64,000 bases of DNA from Sulfolobus islandicus Y.N.15.51 (GTDB lineage Archaea > Thermoproteota > Thermoprotei_A > Sulfolobales > Sulfolobaceae), in contig NC_012623.1 in the NCBI RefSeq assembly GCF_000022485.1, forward strand, positions 558,001-622,000. Direction: 5' to 3'. Numbering within the stretch: position 1 is the first letter of the stretch; each line of letters begins with the position of its first letter. A model generated the notes under the pieces. It was given only the letters and a program-made list of their open reading frames with translations, searched no databases and had not been told where the DNA came from. Below are positions 56,811 through 64,000 of the stretch, one piece after another. The translations under genes and the position numbers were made by a program.

Positions 56811-57596
56811 ATGCTAGAGAAGTATATAAATATATTAAACAAGAAGAGTCTTATGAAACAAGAAAAGGGAGAGGAACTCGTTCATTATATTCATGAAGCT
56901 GACACTTTTAGGACTAAAGTCTTTGGTATACAAGATGGTCTAATAGGAGTAGGTGCAATAGTGTTAGGAGCTGCCGGATTTTCACACGACGCAATTGCAG
57001 TATTGGTAGCTGGTTTAATTGCAACGATTGGCCAAGCGTTTTCAATGGGTATTGGAGAGTATATAAGCACAAGAGTTAGAATGCAAGTAATTCAGAACGA
57101 GATAAGAAAGGAAAAATACCAGTTGAGAAATTTCCCAGATATGGAAAAACAAGAGTTGGTTGAATTTTATATTAAGAAGGGCTTCAATAAGGAGGTTTCA
57201 GAAAAAATAGCAGATTACTTACTAAAAAATGAGGATGTAGCCTTAGAAGAGATGCTAATGCATGAACTTAAAGTATTTCCAGAAGAATTCGATAGCCCAA
57301 TTAGGCTTGGCTTCCTCATGTCCTTTTATTTGATAATAGGAGGCCTCATACCAATATTACCATTTGCAATAGGCGCCTACTTTAGGCAATCCGAGTTCAA
57401 CTTTGCGTTAATCACATCAATATTACTAGTGATTATAACTCTTGGAATATTTGGCGTATTAGGCACTAAGTACACTGGATTAAGCAAACATAGAGGAGCC
57501 CTAGAGCAAATAGGTACTGGACTAATCGCACTTATGGGAAGCTATGTAGCTGGAATGGTATTAGCACACTTTATACCTGTTTCATATTTACCTTAA
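56811..57596 (+). CDS. VIT1/CCC1-family iron/manganese transporter
   Basis: 261 residues. [19 protein letters not shown] is the family's first helix signature, and [13 protein letters not shown], with the E/S metal-transport motif, is in the second. A hydrophilic metal-binding-type domain (about 90-165, helix with EEMLMHEL) links helices 2 and 3, followed by three more helices. It exports or compartmentalises Fe2+/Mn2+. Convergent with the UPF0282 gene, overlapping by 4 bp. Confidence 0.88.
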
Positions 57597-58519
57597 CCTT
57601 CTCCTGCACTTAATAAATTAGCTAATCCTCTAGGTATCCTGGCTGGCCTATTATCCTCCTTAAATAACTCTTTTCTTCTTGCTTCCAATATTAATGGCTC
57701 TAAATTTAAATACTCAGCAGCAGTAGTCACTCTTACGCCTAAGTCCTTAGCGATATCATAAACTGGTTTTAAAACTTCAGCGTAGTTAATGTCCCTTAGG
57801 ACGTGATGATCAATAATTACTGTTTCAAGTCCATTCTTGACTATTTCCTCCATATTCCTAATTGACTTTTCTAGTTCTTCTTCTTTTAACACCCTACCTA
57901 AAAGATAACTTAGAGGGCCATCAATTATAATAGTTTTTGGCATCTTTTCCTTTGTGAACTTTAAATGTACATCTTTTGGGGCTCCTTCTATATCAGAAGT
58001 AAATATTACTGTCGAGTCCTTATCACTTATCGCAACTTGAATTACATAGCCTAATCTTTCATCGGCACCATGTGGAACTGCTGGAGAAAAGGAGATAGTA
58101 GTATGACCAAGCTCTAATGTCTTACCATCTGCTATTTCTATTTTACTTGGTTTATCTTTTATAGATCGCAGGAACCTAGGAGCCCTCCTATATTTTTGGC
58201 TATTATTTATCATATTTTGAGGATCTTTTATAAATACTAACTTATTCTTGTAGATATCCGTTGGTATAACGTATCCAGGGTCATGATGATCATAATGATA
58301 ATGAGACACTATTATTACATCAACATCTTTTGCAACATCTACTAAAACCTTAGCCAATTCCGTTAGTCTATCCACTTCTCTCTGATGAGGTGGAAGATTA
58401 TATCTTCTTGGGGCTAAGGAAATAGCAGGGTCTACTAGAACTCTAAGGTCTTTAGTTTCTATTAAGGTTGCTTGAGATCTTACACCTAAACTTTCAAACG
58501 CTATTGGTGTAATTTTCAT
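57593..58519 (-). CDS. UPF0282-family metallo-beta-lactamase-fold protein
   Basis: 308 residues. The metal motif [10 protein letters not shown] (71-80) gives HxHxDH ligands, and the fold continues with FSPAVPHG and IIDHHVLRD, second-site histidines. The start [20 protein letters not shown] is family-typical. A hydrolase acting on an unknown phosphoester or lactone is expected. Overlaps the VIT1-like stop by 4 bp. Confidence 0.87.
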
Positions 58520-58546
58520 TTAAAAATACCTTTATCTTATATGCGA

Positions 58547-58798
58547 TTAAAATCTAATAGTAGAAATGTCTAGTGTAATTTCCCTTAAATCTTTCCTTAC
58601 GTTTTCTATGTCCATTTTAGTCATCCTGATTCCGTAGTTGGTCCTTTTCTTTTCTATATATTTACCTAGCCCATATATCGTAAACCCAGATATGGTAGTT
58701 ATGTGAAATGGGTCGTCTAGGCCAAGAGCTATAAATCTTCCTACTCCTTGAATTACTCTACCCCGTGGCTCATAATCGCCCAATAACTCCTTAAACAT
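58547..58798 (-). CDS. Small conserved protein, unknown
   Basis: 83 residues, alpha/beta: GRVIQGVGRFIALGLDDPFH with TTISGFTIYGLG. No cysteines or membrane helix. I do not recognise it. It lies upstream of UPF0282 by 27 bp on the same strand and is divergent from the glycosyltransferase at 58897. Confidence 0.65.
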   Translation of the reverse strand: MFKELLGDYEPRGRVIQGVGRFIALGLDDPFHITTISGFTIYGLGKYIEKKRTNYGIRMTKMDIENVRKDLREITLDISTIRF

Positions 58799-58896
58799 AT
58801 ATACATTATTGACTTCTAAGATTAAAAGAGATTAGGACATCAGAAGAGTATGACAATAAACAAAAAATATATTATTAGAGATGGGTATGAAAAATA

Positions 58897-60078
58897 ATGC
58901 TGGAAATTCTGCTAATAACGTTAAGTGGTATAGTATCTTCATGGACTGTGTATAATGGCATACTATCAATAGTTGGCGTAGCATGGAAACCATTTGAAAG
59001 TAAAAATCATAGTGGAATAACCTTTAGTCTGATAGTTCCGGTTAAAAATGAGGAAAGAGTACTTCCTAGGTTATTAGATCGACTTGTAAATCTAGAATAT
59101 GATAAATCTAAATACGAAATAATTGTAGTGGAAGATGGATCAACTGATAGAACTGTCCAAATCTGTAAAGAATATGAGGCAAAGTATAACAACCTTGTAA
59201 GATGTTATAGTCTTCCAAGAGCTAATGTACCAAATGGGAAAAGTAGAGCATTAAACTTTGCCTTAAGTATCAGTAAGGGAGAAATTATCGGTATATTCGA
59301 TGGAGATACAGTACCAAGATTAGATATTTTAGAGTATGTTGAACCGAAATTTGGGGATAGTAATATTGGTGCTGTTCAAGGAAAGTTAATTCCAATAAAT
59401 GTAAGGGAAAGTATAACCAGTAGATTAGCAGCCATCGAGGAATTGATATATGAATATTCGATAGCTGGAAGAGCTAAGATGGGTCTCTTTGTGCCAATAG
59501 AAGGAACTTGTTCTTTCATAAGGAAAAGTTTGATAATGGAATTAGGAGGATGGAATGAACATTCTCTAACTGAAGATTTAGATATTAGCCTTAAAATTGT
59601 AAATAAAGGCTATAGGATTATTTATTCCCCAACCACTATCAGTTGGAGGGAAGTTCCAGCTAGTTTGAGAGTTTTGATTAGACAAAGGTTAAGATGGTAT
59701 AGGGGACATTTAGAAGTACCTTTTGGTAAGCTTAGAAAGATCGATCTAAAAGTAATAGATGGAATGCTAATAGTACTTACACCATTCTTCATGGTCTTAA
59801 ATCTTGTGAACTATTCTCTAGTATTAGTATACTCTTCATCCCTATACATTGTCGCAGCCGGCTTAGTTTCTTTGGCCTCTCTGCTTTCGTTAATACTTAT
59901 AATCTTAATAGCAAGAAGACACATGATAGAGTATTTCTATATGATTCCTTCGTTCGTTTATATGAACTTTATTGTAGCGCTAAACTTCACTGCAATATTT
60001 TTAGAGTTAATGAGAGCACCGAGAGTGTGGATAAAGACTGAAAGAAGTACCAAGGTTACGGGGGAGGTTATAGGATGA
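58897..60078 (+). CDS. Membrane-anchored family 2 glycosyltransferase
   Basis: 393 residues. One N-terminal helix (1-22), then GT-A domain: SLIVPVKNEERVLP (45-58), VEDGSTDRT, the DxD IFDGDTVPR, TEDLDIS and the processive-type QRLRWYRG (QxxRW). Three or four C-terminal helices (about 285-375) follow. The pattern is that of cellulose/hyaluronan synthase-like enzymes, so it probably extends an extracellular or membrane glycan. A TATA-like AAAATATATTA at about 58865 precedes it. It overlaps the Cas4-family gene by 4 bp (ATGA). Confidence 0.88.
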   Translation: MLEILLITLSGIVSSWTVYNGILSIVGVAWKPFESKNHSGITFSLIVPVKNEERVLPRLLDRLVNLEYDKSKYEIIVVEDGSTDRTVQICKEYEAKYNNLVRCYSLPRANVPNGKSRALNFALSISKGEIIGIFDGDTVPRLDILEYVEPKFGDSNIGAVQGKLIPINVRESITSRLAAIEELIYEYSIAGRAKMGLFVPIEGTCSFIRKSLIMELGGWNEHSLTEDLDISLKIVNKGYRIIYSPTTISWREVPASLRVLIRQRLRWYRGHLEVPFGKLRKIDLKVIDGMLIVLTPFFMVLNLVNYSLVLVYSSSLYIVAAGLVSLASLLSLILIILIARRHMIEYFYMIPSFVYMNFIVALNFTAIFLELMRAPRVWIKTERSTKVTGEVIG

Positions 60079-60683
60079 TAACTGAGTTTCTACTAAAAAA
60101 GAAATTAGAAGAACAGTTAAGCCATGTAAAGGAAGAGAATACTATATATGTAACAGATTTGGTAAAATGCCCCAGAAAAGTAAAATATGAGAGCGAATAT
60201 AAAGAGCTCGCAATTTCTCAAGTTTATGCACCTTCAGCTATTTTAGGAGACATATTACATCTTGGCCTTGAAAATTTATTAAAGGAAAACTTTACTGCAG
60301 AAGCTGAAGTTGAGACTCAGAGAGAGATTCAAGTTGAAGGTAGAGTTTACAAAATTAAGGGAAAGGCTGATGCAATAATCAAAAATAGTAGCGGTGAAAG
60401 TATAATAATTGAGATAAAAACTTCTAGGAGCGATAAAGGACTACCTTTAATTCACCACAAGATGCAACTACAAATATATTTATGGTTATTTAATACAAAA
60501 AAGGGGATATTAATCTACATAACTCCAGATAGGATTGCGGAATATGAAATAAATGAACCTTTAGATGAAGCAACAATAGTAAGACTTGCAGAGGATACAA
60601 TAACGTTAAGGAACTCGCCTAGATTCAATTGGGAGTGCAAATATTGTATATTTTCCGTCATTTGTCCAGCCAAACTAACCTAA
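60075..60683 (+). CDS. cas4: Cas4-family PD-(D/E)XK nuclease with 4Fe-4S cluster
   Basis: 202 residues. Cluster cysteines C32 (DLVKCPRKV) and three C-terminal ones (CKYCIFSVIC, about 187-196); RecB motifs H62, D99 (GKADA), E113 and K115 (IIEIKTSR), and QxxxY in MQLQIYLW. Length and residues agree with the characterised 5'-3' exonuclease SSO0001 as I remember it. No CRISPR array or other cas gene lies in the window. It overlaps the upstream glycosyltransferase gene by 4 bp, so it is a solo member in a non-CRISPR operon; a role in spacer acquisition cannot be inferred from position. Confidence 0.92.
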   Translation: MITEFLLKKKLEEQLSHVKEENTIYVTDLVKCPRKVKYESEYKELAISQVYAPSAILGDILHLGLENLLKENFTAEAEVETQREIQVEGRVYKIKGKADAIIKNSSGESIIIEIKTSRSDKGLPLIHHKMQLQIYLWLFNTKKGILIYITPDRIAEYEINEPLDEATIVRLAEDTITLRNSPRFNWECKYCIFSVICPAKLT

Positions 60684-60714
60684 AATTAATATTTTTTATC
60701 GGTATAGTTAAATT

Positions 60715-61917
60715 GTGCACACTAGACCAGTAGTAGCCACAATAGCTGGTAGTGACAGTGGAGGAGGTGCTGGATTACAAGCTGATCTAAAGACGTTTAC
60801 TGCATTGGGAGTTTTTGGTACAACAATAATAACCGGTTTAACCGCACAGAATACAAAAGCAGTAACAAAAGTATTAGAGATACCACCAGATTTCATTGAA
60901 GCTCAGTTTGATGCAGTTTGTCAAGATTTACGACCATCTCACGCAAAAACAGGTATGCTAGCTTCAGGTAAAATAATAGAACTTGTGCTAAGAAAGATTA
61001 AGGAATATCAAATAAAACTAGTTTTAGATCCCGTAATGGTTGCGAAATCTGGATCGCTATTAATAACGGAGGACATCTCAGAACAAATAAGAAAAGCGAT
61101 GAGAGAGGCTATAATTTCTACTCCCAATAGATATGAAGCTGAGATAATAGCCAATACCAAGATTAATAGTCAAGATGATGTTATAAAAACTGCAAGAGAA
61201 ATATATTCTAAATACGGGAACGTGGTTGTTAAGGGATTTAATGGAGTAGATTATGCTATAATTGACGGAGAGGAAATAGAGTTAAAAGGAGATTACATTG
61301 GCACTAAAAACACGCATGGTAGTGGAGACGTATTTTCTGCCTCCATAACTGCATATCTCGCCTTAGGATACAAACTTAGGGATGCAGTAATTAGAGCTAA
61401 AAGATTTACTTCATTAACAATTAAATACGGTTTAGACTTAGGAGGAGGATATGGACCAGTTGACCCGTTTGCTCCTGTAGAGTCTATAGTAAAGAGAGAA
61501 GAAGGAAGAAATGAGCTAGAAAACTTACTTTGGTTCTTAGAGTCTAATCTCAACATTACACTTAAGCTAATTAACGATACTTCTAAAGTAAATGTGGCAT
61601 ATATGACAAATTATAATGACGTGTTAAGTTTAGCTGGGGGGTTGATAAAATATTTAGAGAAAATAAAGATTGACGGACCAATACTTAATAACGTAAGTAA
61701 TGAGATAACTAAGATCATGAGAGAAACATCTAGTGAAAAAATAGGGATATTATTACCGTTAACTGATAAAATACTAGATGCAGCGGAAAAAGGTAAAATA
61801 AAATTGAGTAAAAGTGGTATTAATGGTGACGCGATATTACGGGATAATATGGTATTAGTCGTGGGTAAGGATAAGGATGATTTAATAAGAAAGCTAAAAG
61901 AGGTAGTCCTAGGTTGA
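60715..61917 (+). CDS. thiDN: Bifunctional hydroxymethylpyrimidine kinase / thiamine-phosphate synthase ThiDN
   Basis: 400 residues, GTG start. The N-terminal ThiD domain (1-265, ribokinase fold) has [30 protein letters not shown] and GSGD ([12 protein letters not shown]). The C-terminal ThiN domain (about 270-400) replaces bacterial ThiE and joins HMP-PP with the thiazole. The fusion is typical of archaea. Its TTGA stop/start overlap with the following PfkB kinase couples their translation. Confidence 0.93.
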   Translation: MHTRPVVATIAGSDSGGGAGLQADLKTFTALGVFGTTIITGLTAQNTKAVTKVLEIPPDFIEAQFDAVCQDLRPSHAKTGMLASGKIIELVLRKIKEYQIKLVLDPVMVAKSGSLLITEDISEQIRKAMREAIISTPNRYEAEIIANTKINSQDDVIKTAREIYSKYGNVVVKGFNGVDYAIIDGEEIELKGDYIGTKNTHGSGDVFSASITAYLALGYKLRDAVIRAKRFTSLTIKYGLDLGGGYGPVDPFAPVESIVKREEGRNELENLLWFLESNLNITLKLINDTSKVNVAYMTNYNDVLSLAGGLIKYLEKIKIDGPILNNVSNEITKIMRETSSEKIGILLPLTDKILDAAEKGKIKLSKSGINGDAILRDNMVLVVGKDKDDLIRKLKEVVLG

Positions 61918-62795
61918 TAGCTGTAGTAGGAAGTTATAACGTTGATGTAATACTGAGAGTAAGTAAAATACCGGAAATTGGAGAAACGGTAATAGCTGAT
62001 GAGGTATACATAACTCACGGAGGGAAGGGCTCAAACCAAGCAGTATCAGCTTCAAGATTAGGAAGTCATGTTAAAATAATCGCTGCAGTGGGAGATGATA
62101 AGCATGGAACGAATGCAATTGAATTCTGGAAATCGGAAAATATTGACGTATCTAAAGTTAAGATAAAGAATGGTATAAACACTGGCACTGCATATATATT
62201 CGTTGACAAGAAAGGAAGAAATATCATTGTCGTAAACAGAGGCGCTAACTACAACTTGTCAGAAGACGATTTAAATAATAGTCTTGAGGGCGATATATTG
62301 TTAATACAATTGGAAATAAGAGAAAACGTAGTTAAAAAGGCTGCAAAGGAGTTTAACGGAATAAAAATACTTAATCCCGCGCCAGCAAACCTTAAAGATA
62401 CTGAAATCTTGTCATTAGTAGATATTATAACACCTAATGAAATAGAGTTTAAAGAGTTAGTAAATACTGATGATTTTGAGTATGGCTTAAATGTATTACT
62501 AAAGAAAGTAAAAAAGGCAGTTATAGTTACGTTAGGGGAAAGAGGAGCTTTATTAGCAACTAGGGATGGAAAAAAGGTACTTATACCATCTCCTAAAGTA
62601 AACGTTATAGATGAAACGGGAGCTGGAGATGTATTTAACGCAGCACTTTCCGTCTATTTGGAAAAGGGATTCGATCTTGAGACCGCAGTTGAATATGCAA
62701 ATAAGGTTGCAGCACTTTCCGTAACTAAGATAGGAGCTTTAGGACCAAAATTAGATGAGGTGAGAAAATTCCTTGAGGAAATCGATAACGAGTAA
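61914..62795 (+). CDS. PfkB-family carbohydrate/nucleoside kinase (ribokinase-like)
   Basis: 293 residues, TTG start in the overlap TTGA. The ribokinase signature GGKGSNQAVSASRLG (sugar and dimer region) and the C-terminal DETGAGDVFNAALS with D239 as base are present. RbsK-like ribose or nucleoside phosphorylation is expected; archaeal relatives include cytidine/inosine kinases. Translationally coupled with thiDN, so a salvage of thiazole alcohol or ribose for thiamine is conceivable but not shown. Confidence 0.88.
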   Translation: MIAVVGSYNVDVILRVSKIPEIGETVIADEVYITHGGKGSNQAVSASRLGSHVKIIAAVGDDKHGTNAIEFWKSENIDVSKVKIKNGINTGTAYIFVDKKGRNIIVVNRGANYNLSEDDLNNSLEGDILLIQLEIRENVVKKAAKEFNGIKILNPAPANLKDTEILSLVDIITPNEIEFKELVNTDDFEYGLNVLLKKVKKAVIVTLGERGALLATRDGKKVLIPSPKVNVIDETGAGDVFNAALSVYLEKGFDLETAVEYANKVAALSVTKIGALGPKLDEVRKFLEEIDNE

Positions 62796-62885
62796 AAGAA
62801 AAAGTAATAGAAAAGGGAAGGAGGAACATTGCACTACAAGTTTTTGTGATTTGGATTTTGTAGATATAACGGAGCGTGACGACAT
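62796..62885. other. Short gap before the RNase Z gene
   Basis: 90 bp with purine-rich sequence and no recognisable gene or RNA. A GGAGCG before the GTG start at 62886 could act as a ribosome-binding site. Confidence 0.35.
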
Positions 62886-63572
62886 GTGAAAATAACTTTT
62901 ATTGGAACAGGTGCTGGTTCTAGCTTAGGGTTAAAAAGGGTTAAATCCAGTATACTAATCAACGATAAAGTACTTCTTGATTTAGGACCTGGGGCTGAGT
63001 TAAGACTGGAAGATATGAGTACACATCCAAAGGCCCTCTTTATTACTCATTTGCACGTCGATCATTTTAATGGAGTTTTCGATTATTTAGTCCAAAGGAA
63101 AATAAGACAAATTCCGGATTTGGAAATCTACTCTACTAAAGGTTTCTTAGAAGTGCTAAACTCATACATTAGAGTAGGAAATAATATTTCAGCTAAAGTA
63201 TACGAAAGCGATTTACCCAGAGGTAAAATTGACGATATGGAAATATATTCGATTCAAGCTTGTCACTCGATATATGCTGTTAGTTATATTATAAGTGATG
63301 GTAATACCAAGGTATTATATACTGGCGACACTAAAGAGCCTTGTAATACCATTCTAGAAAACGTAAAAGATGTAGATTTGATTATTCATGAAACGACTTG
63401 TATGAATGACTGTAGTGCTTGGGGACATACTTCAATCAAACAAATATTTGAATTGTTTAGTAATAAGAGAATTATTGCCACTCATATTCCAGTTGAAATT
63501 GAAGAAAAAATAATAAGCTTCGCTAATAATAAAATAATTATTGCTTCTGATGGGTTGTCATTAAATGTGTAG
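62886..63572 (+). CDS. RNase Z-type metallo-beta-lactamase
   Basis: 228 residues, GTG start, short for tRNase Z (about 290-310). The zinc motif THLHVDHFNG (54-63: H55, H57, D59, H60) is intact, with the downstream YTGDTKEPCNTI (Asp) and ETTCMNDCSAWGHTS (His). TGAGSSLGLKR begins the protein as in RNase Z. The exosite arm region looks reduced. It is either a short tRNA 3'-processing enzyme or an RNase Z-like hydrolase. The stop overlaps the next gene. Confidence 0.82.
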   Translation: MKITFIGTGAGSSLGLKRVKSSILINDKVLLDLGPGAELRLEDMSTHPKALFITHLHVDHFNGVFDYLVQRKIRQIPDLEIYSTKGFLEVLNSYIRVGNNISAKVYESDLPRGKIDDMEIYSIQACHSIYAVSYIISDGNTKVLYTGDTKEPCNTILENVKDVDLIIHETTCMNDCSAWGHTSIKQIFELFSNKRIIATHIPVEIEEKIISFANNKIIIASDGLSLNV

Positions 63573-64000
63573 AATTCTGGCTTTTCACACTAAGGCCGAA
63601 ATTTCAAAAAAATATGTCAACGCATTAATAAAGGCGAGTAGAAATGATATTTTCTCTAAATATGGTAGCCATCCTGATGGATGGGGTCTAAGTGTGTTTC
63701 TCAAGAAAAATGATAAGTGGAAGGTAATTTATTATAGATCAGAAGATCCAATATTTGAAGATCCTAACTTTAATTATTTAATTGATATTGCCAAGGGAGA
63801 AGAGATAATTGGAATTATTCATGCAAGAAAAGCCGGTAGAAAATTTCTTACTGGAGTATCTCATGCTCATCCCTATTACGTAAGGGCAAACATTTATGAT
63901 CTCTACTTTGCTCATAATGGTTCAGTTAGTAGAACGAGCTTCAAGGATAATAATAGGCCATTTACTGATAGTTATCTAATTCTGGAGGAGATAAAGACAT
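63565..64000 (+). CDS. Class II glutamine amidotransferase, N-terminal part (3' end outside window)
   Basis: ATG at 63565 overlaps the RNase Z stop by 8 bp; the frame is open to the edge (145 codons). Cys2 (MCRILAFHTK) is the N-terminal nucleophile of the Ntn amidotransferase fold. HPDGWGLS, IIHARKAG and YFAHNGSVS are the glutamine-binding motifs. It resembles YafJ/GAT-II stand-alone domains. Activity and acceptor partner are unknown. Confidence 0.85.
   Translation, partial: MCRILAFHTKAEISKKYVNALIKASRNDIFSKYGSHPDGWGLSVFLKKNDKWKVIYYRSEDPIFEDPNFNYLIDIAKGEEIIGIIHARKAGRKFLTGVSHAHPYYVRANIYDLYFAHNGSVSRTSFKDNNRPFTDSYLILEEIKT

Noticed and set aside
60075-60683. CRISPR locus suggested by Cas4
   Set aside because: No repeated 24-25 bp units with regular spacers and no other cas genes were seen anywhere in the window.

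Overview
The window is about 64 kb of an AT-rich, gene-dense archaeal chromosome from the genus Saccharolobus/Sulfolobus (Sulfolobaceae). Supporting evidence: leaderless genes with A/T-rich TATA boxes about 26 bp before start codons; a complete gluconate dehydratase - KDG aldolase - KDG kinase - GAPN block of the branched Entner-Doudoroff pathway; archaeal-type GMP synthase subunit, TmcA, ThiDN, DhnA-type aldolase and split cobalamin genes; and a 796-bp IS1-family element of the size I remember for Sulfolobus ISC796. From memory the gene order matches the S. solfataricus P2 SSO3182-SSO0001 region. The KDG aldolase differs at several residues from the P2 protein as I remember it, so a close relative such as S. 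islandicus is likely.

Layout. 1-4.9 kb: end of a Ser/Thr protein kinase, UspA, an amino-acid permease, a DUF2299-like protein and a 2-hydroxyacid dehydrogenase. 4.9-8.5 kb: a rearranged segment in which a short inverted-repeat element (5038-5154) and an IS1-family element (7395-8190) bracket an inverted permease segment. A small winged-helix regulator and a DUF1404-like membrane protein are both split across the two breakpoints. 8.5-11.2 kb: a molybdopterin oxidoreductase, a C/D box guide RNA and a cation exchanger. 11.2-22.2 kb: sugar catabolism (GAPN, KDG kinase, KDG aldolase, gluconate dehydratase, glucose dehydrogenase 2, acetyl-CoA synthetase) with a CLC channel, a sulfite-oxidase-like enzyme and a decayed Uri-type nuclease gene. 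22.5-31.3 kb: CBS protein, RidA, a second TPR-kinase, aldo/keto reductase, a thiamine-diphosphate enzyme, an aminotransferase and a heme A synthase-like membrane protein. 31.3-42.9 kb: TmcA-MazG operon, gamma-glutamyltranspeptidase-like protein, hexokinase plus sugar nucleotidyltransferase, permease, PMT-like glycosyltransferase, fructose-bisphosphate aldolase, flippase and CBS protein. 43-49.8 kb: two M48 peptidases, GMP synthase, cobalamin genes cbiP/cobS/cbiB and an alcohol dehydrogenase. 49.8-64 kb: an orphan molybdenum hydroxylase large subunit, glycosyltransferases, ornithine cyclodeaminase-like and aminotransferase pair, a VIT1-like transporter, a Cas4-family nuclease, ThiDN, a PfkB kinase, RNase Z and the start of a class II glutamine amidotransferase.

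How the genes work together. Glucose or gluconate is oxidised and dehydrated to KDG (GDH-2, Gad) and either cleaved directly or phosphorylated first (KDG kinase) by the same aldolase. GAPN oxidises glyceraldehyde-3-phosphate to 3-phosphoglycerate, and the DhnA aldolase, hexokinase and acetyl-CoA synthetase connect to gluconeogenesis and acetate use. No CRISPR array, tRNA or rRNA gene was seen. The most informative structural observation is the reciprocal gene splitting at 4.9-8.5 kb: re-inverting the bracketed segment joins the regulator halves exactly in frame across a 9-bp repeat and puts the two DUF1404-like halves back in order.
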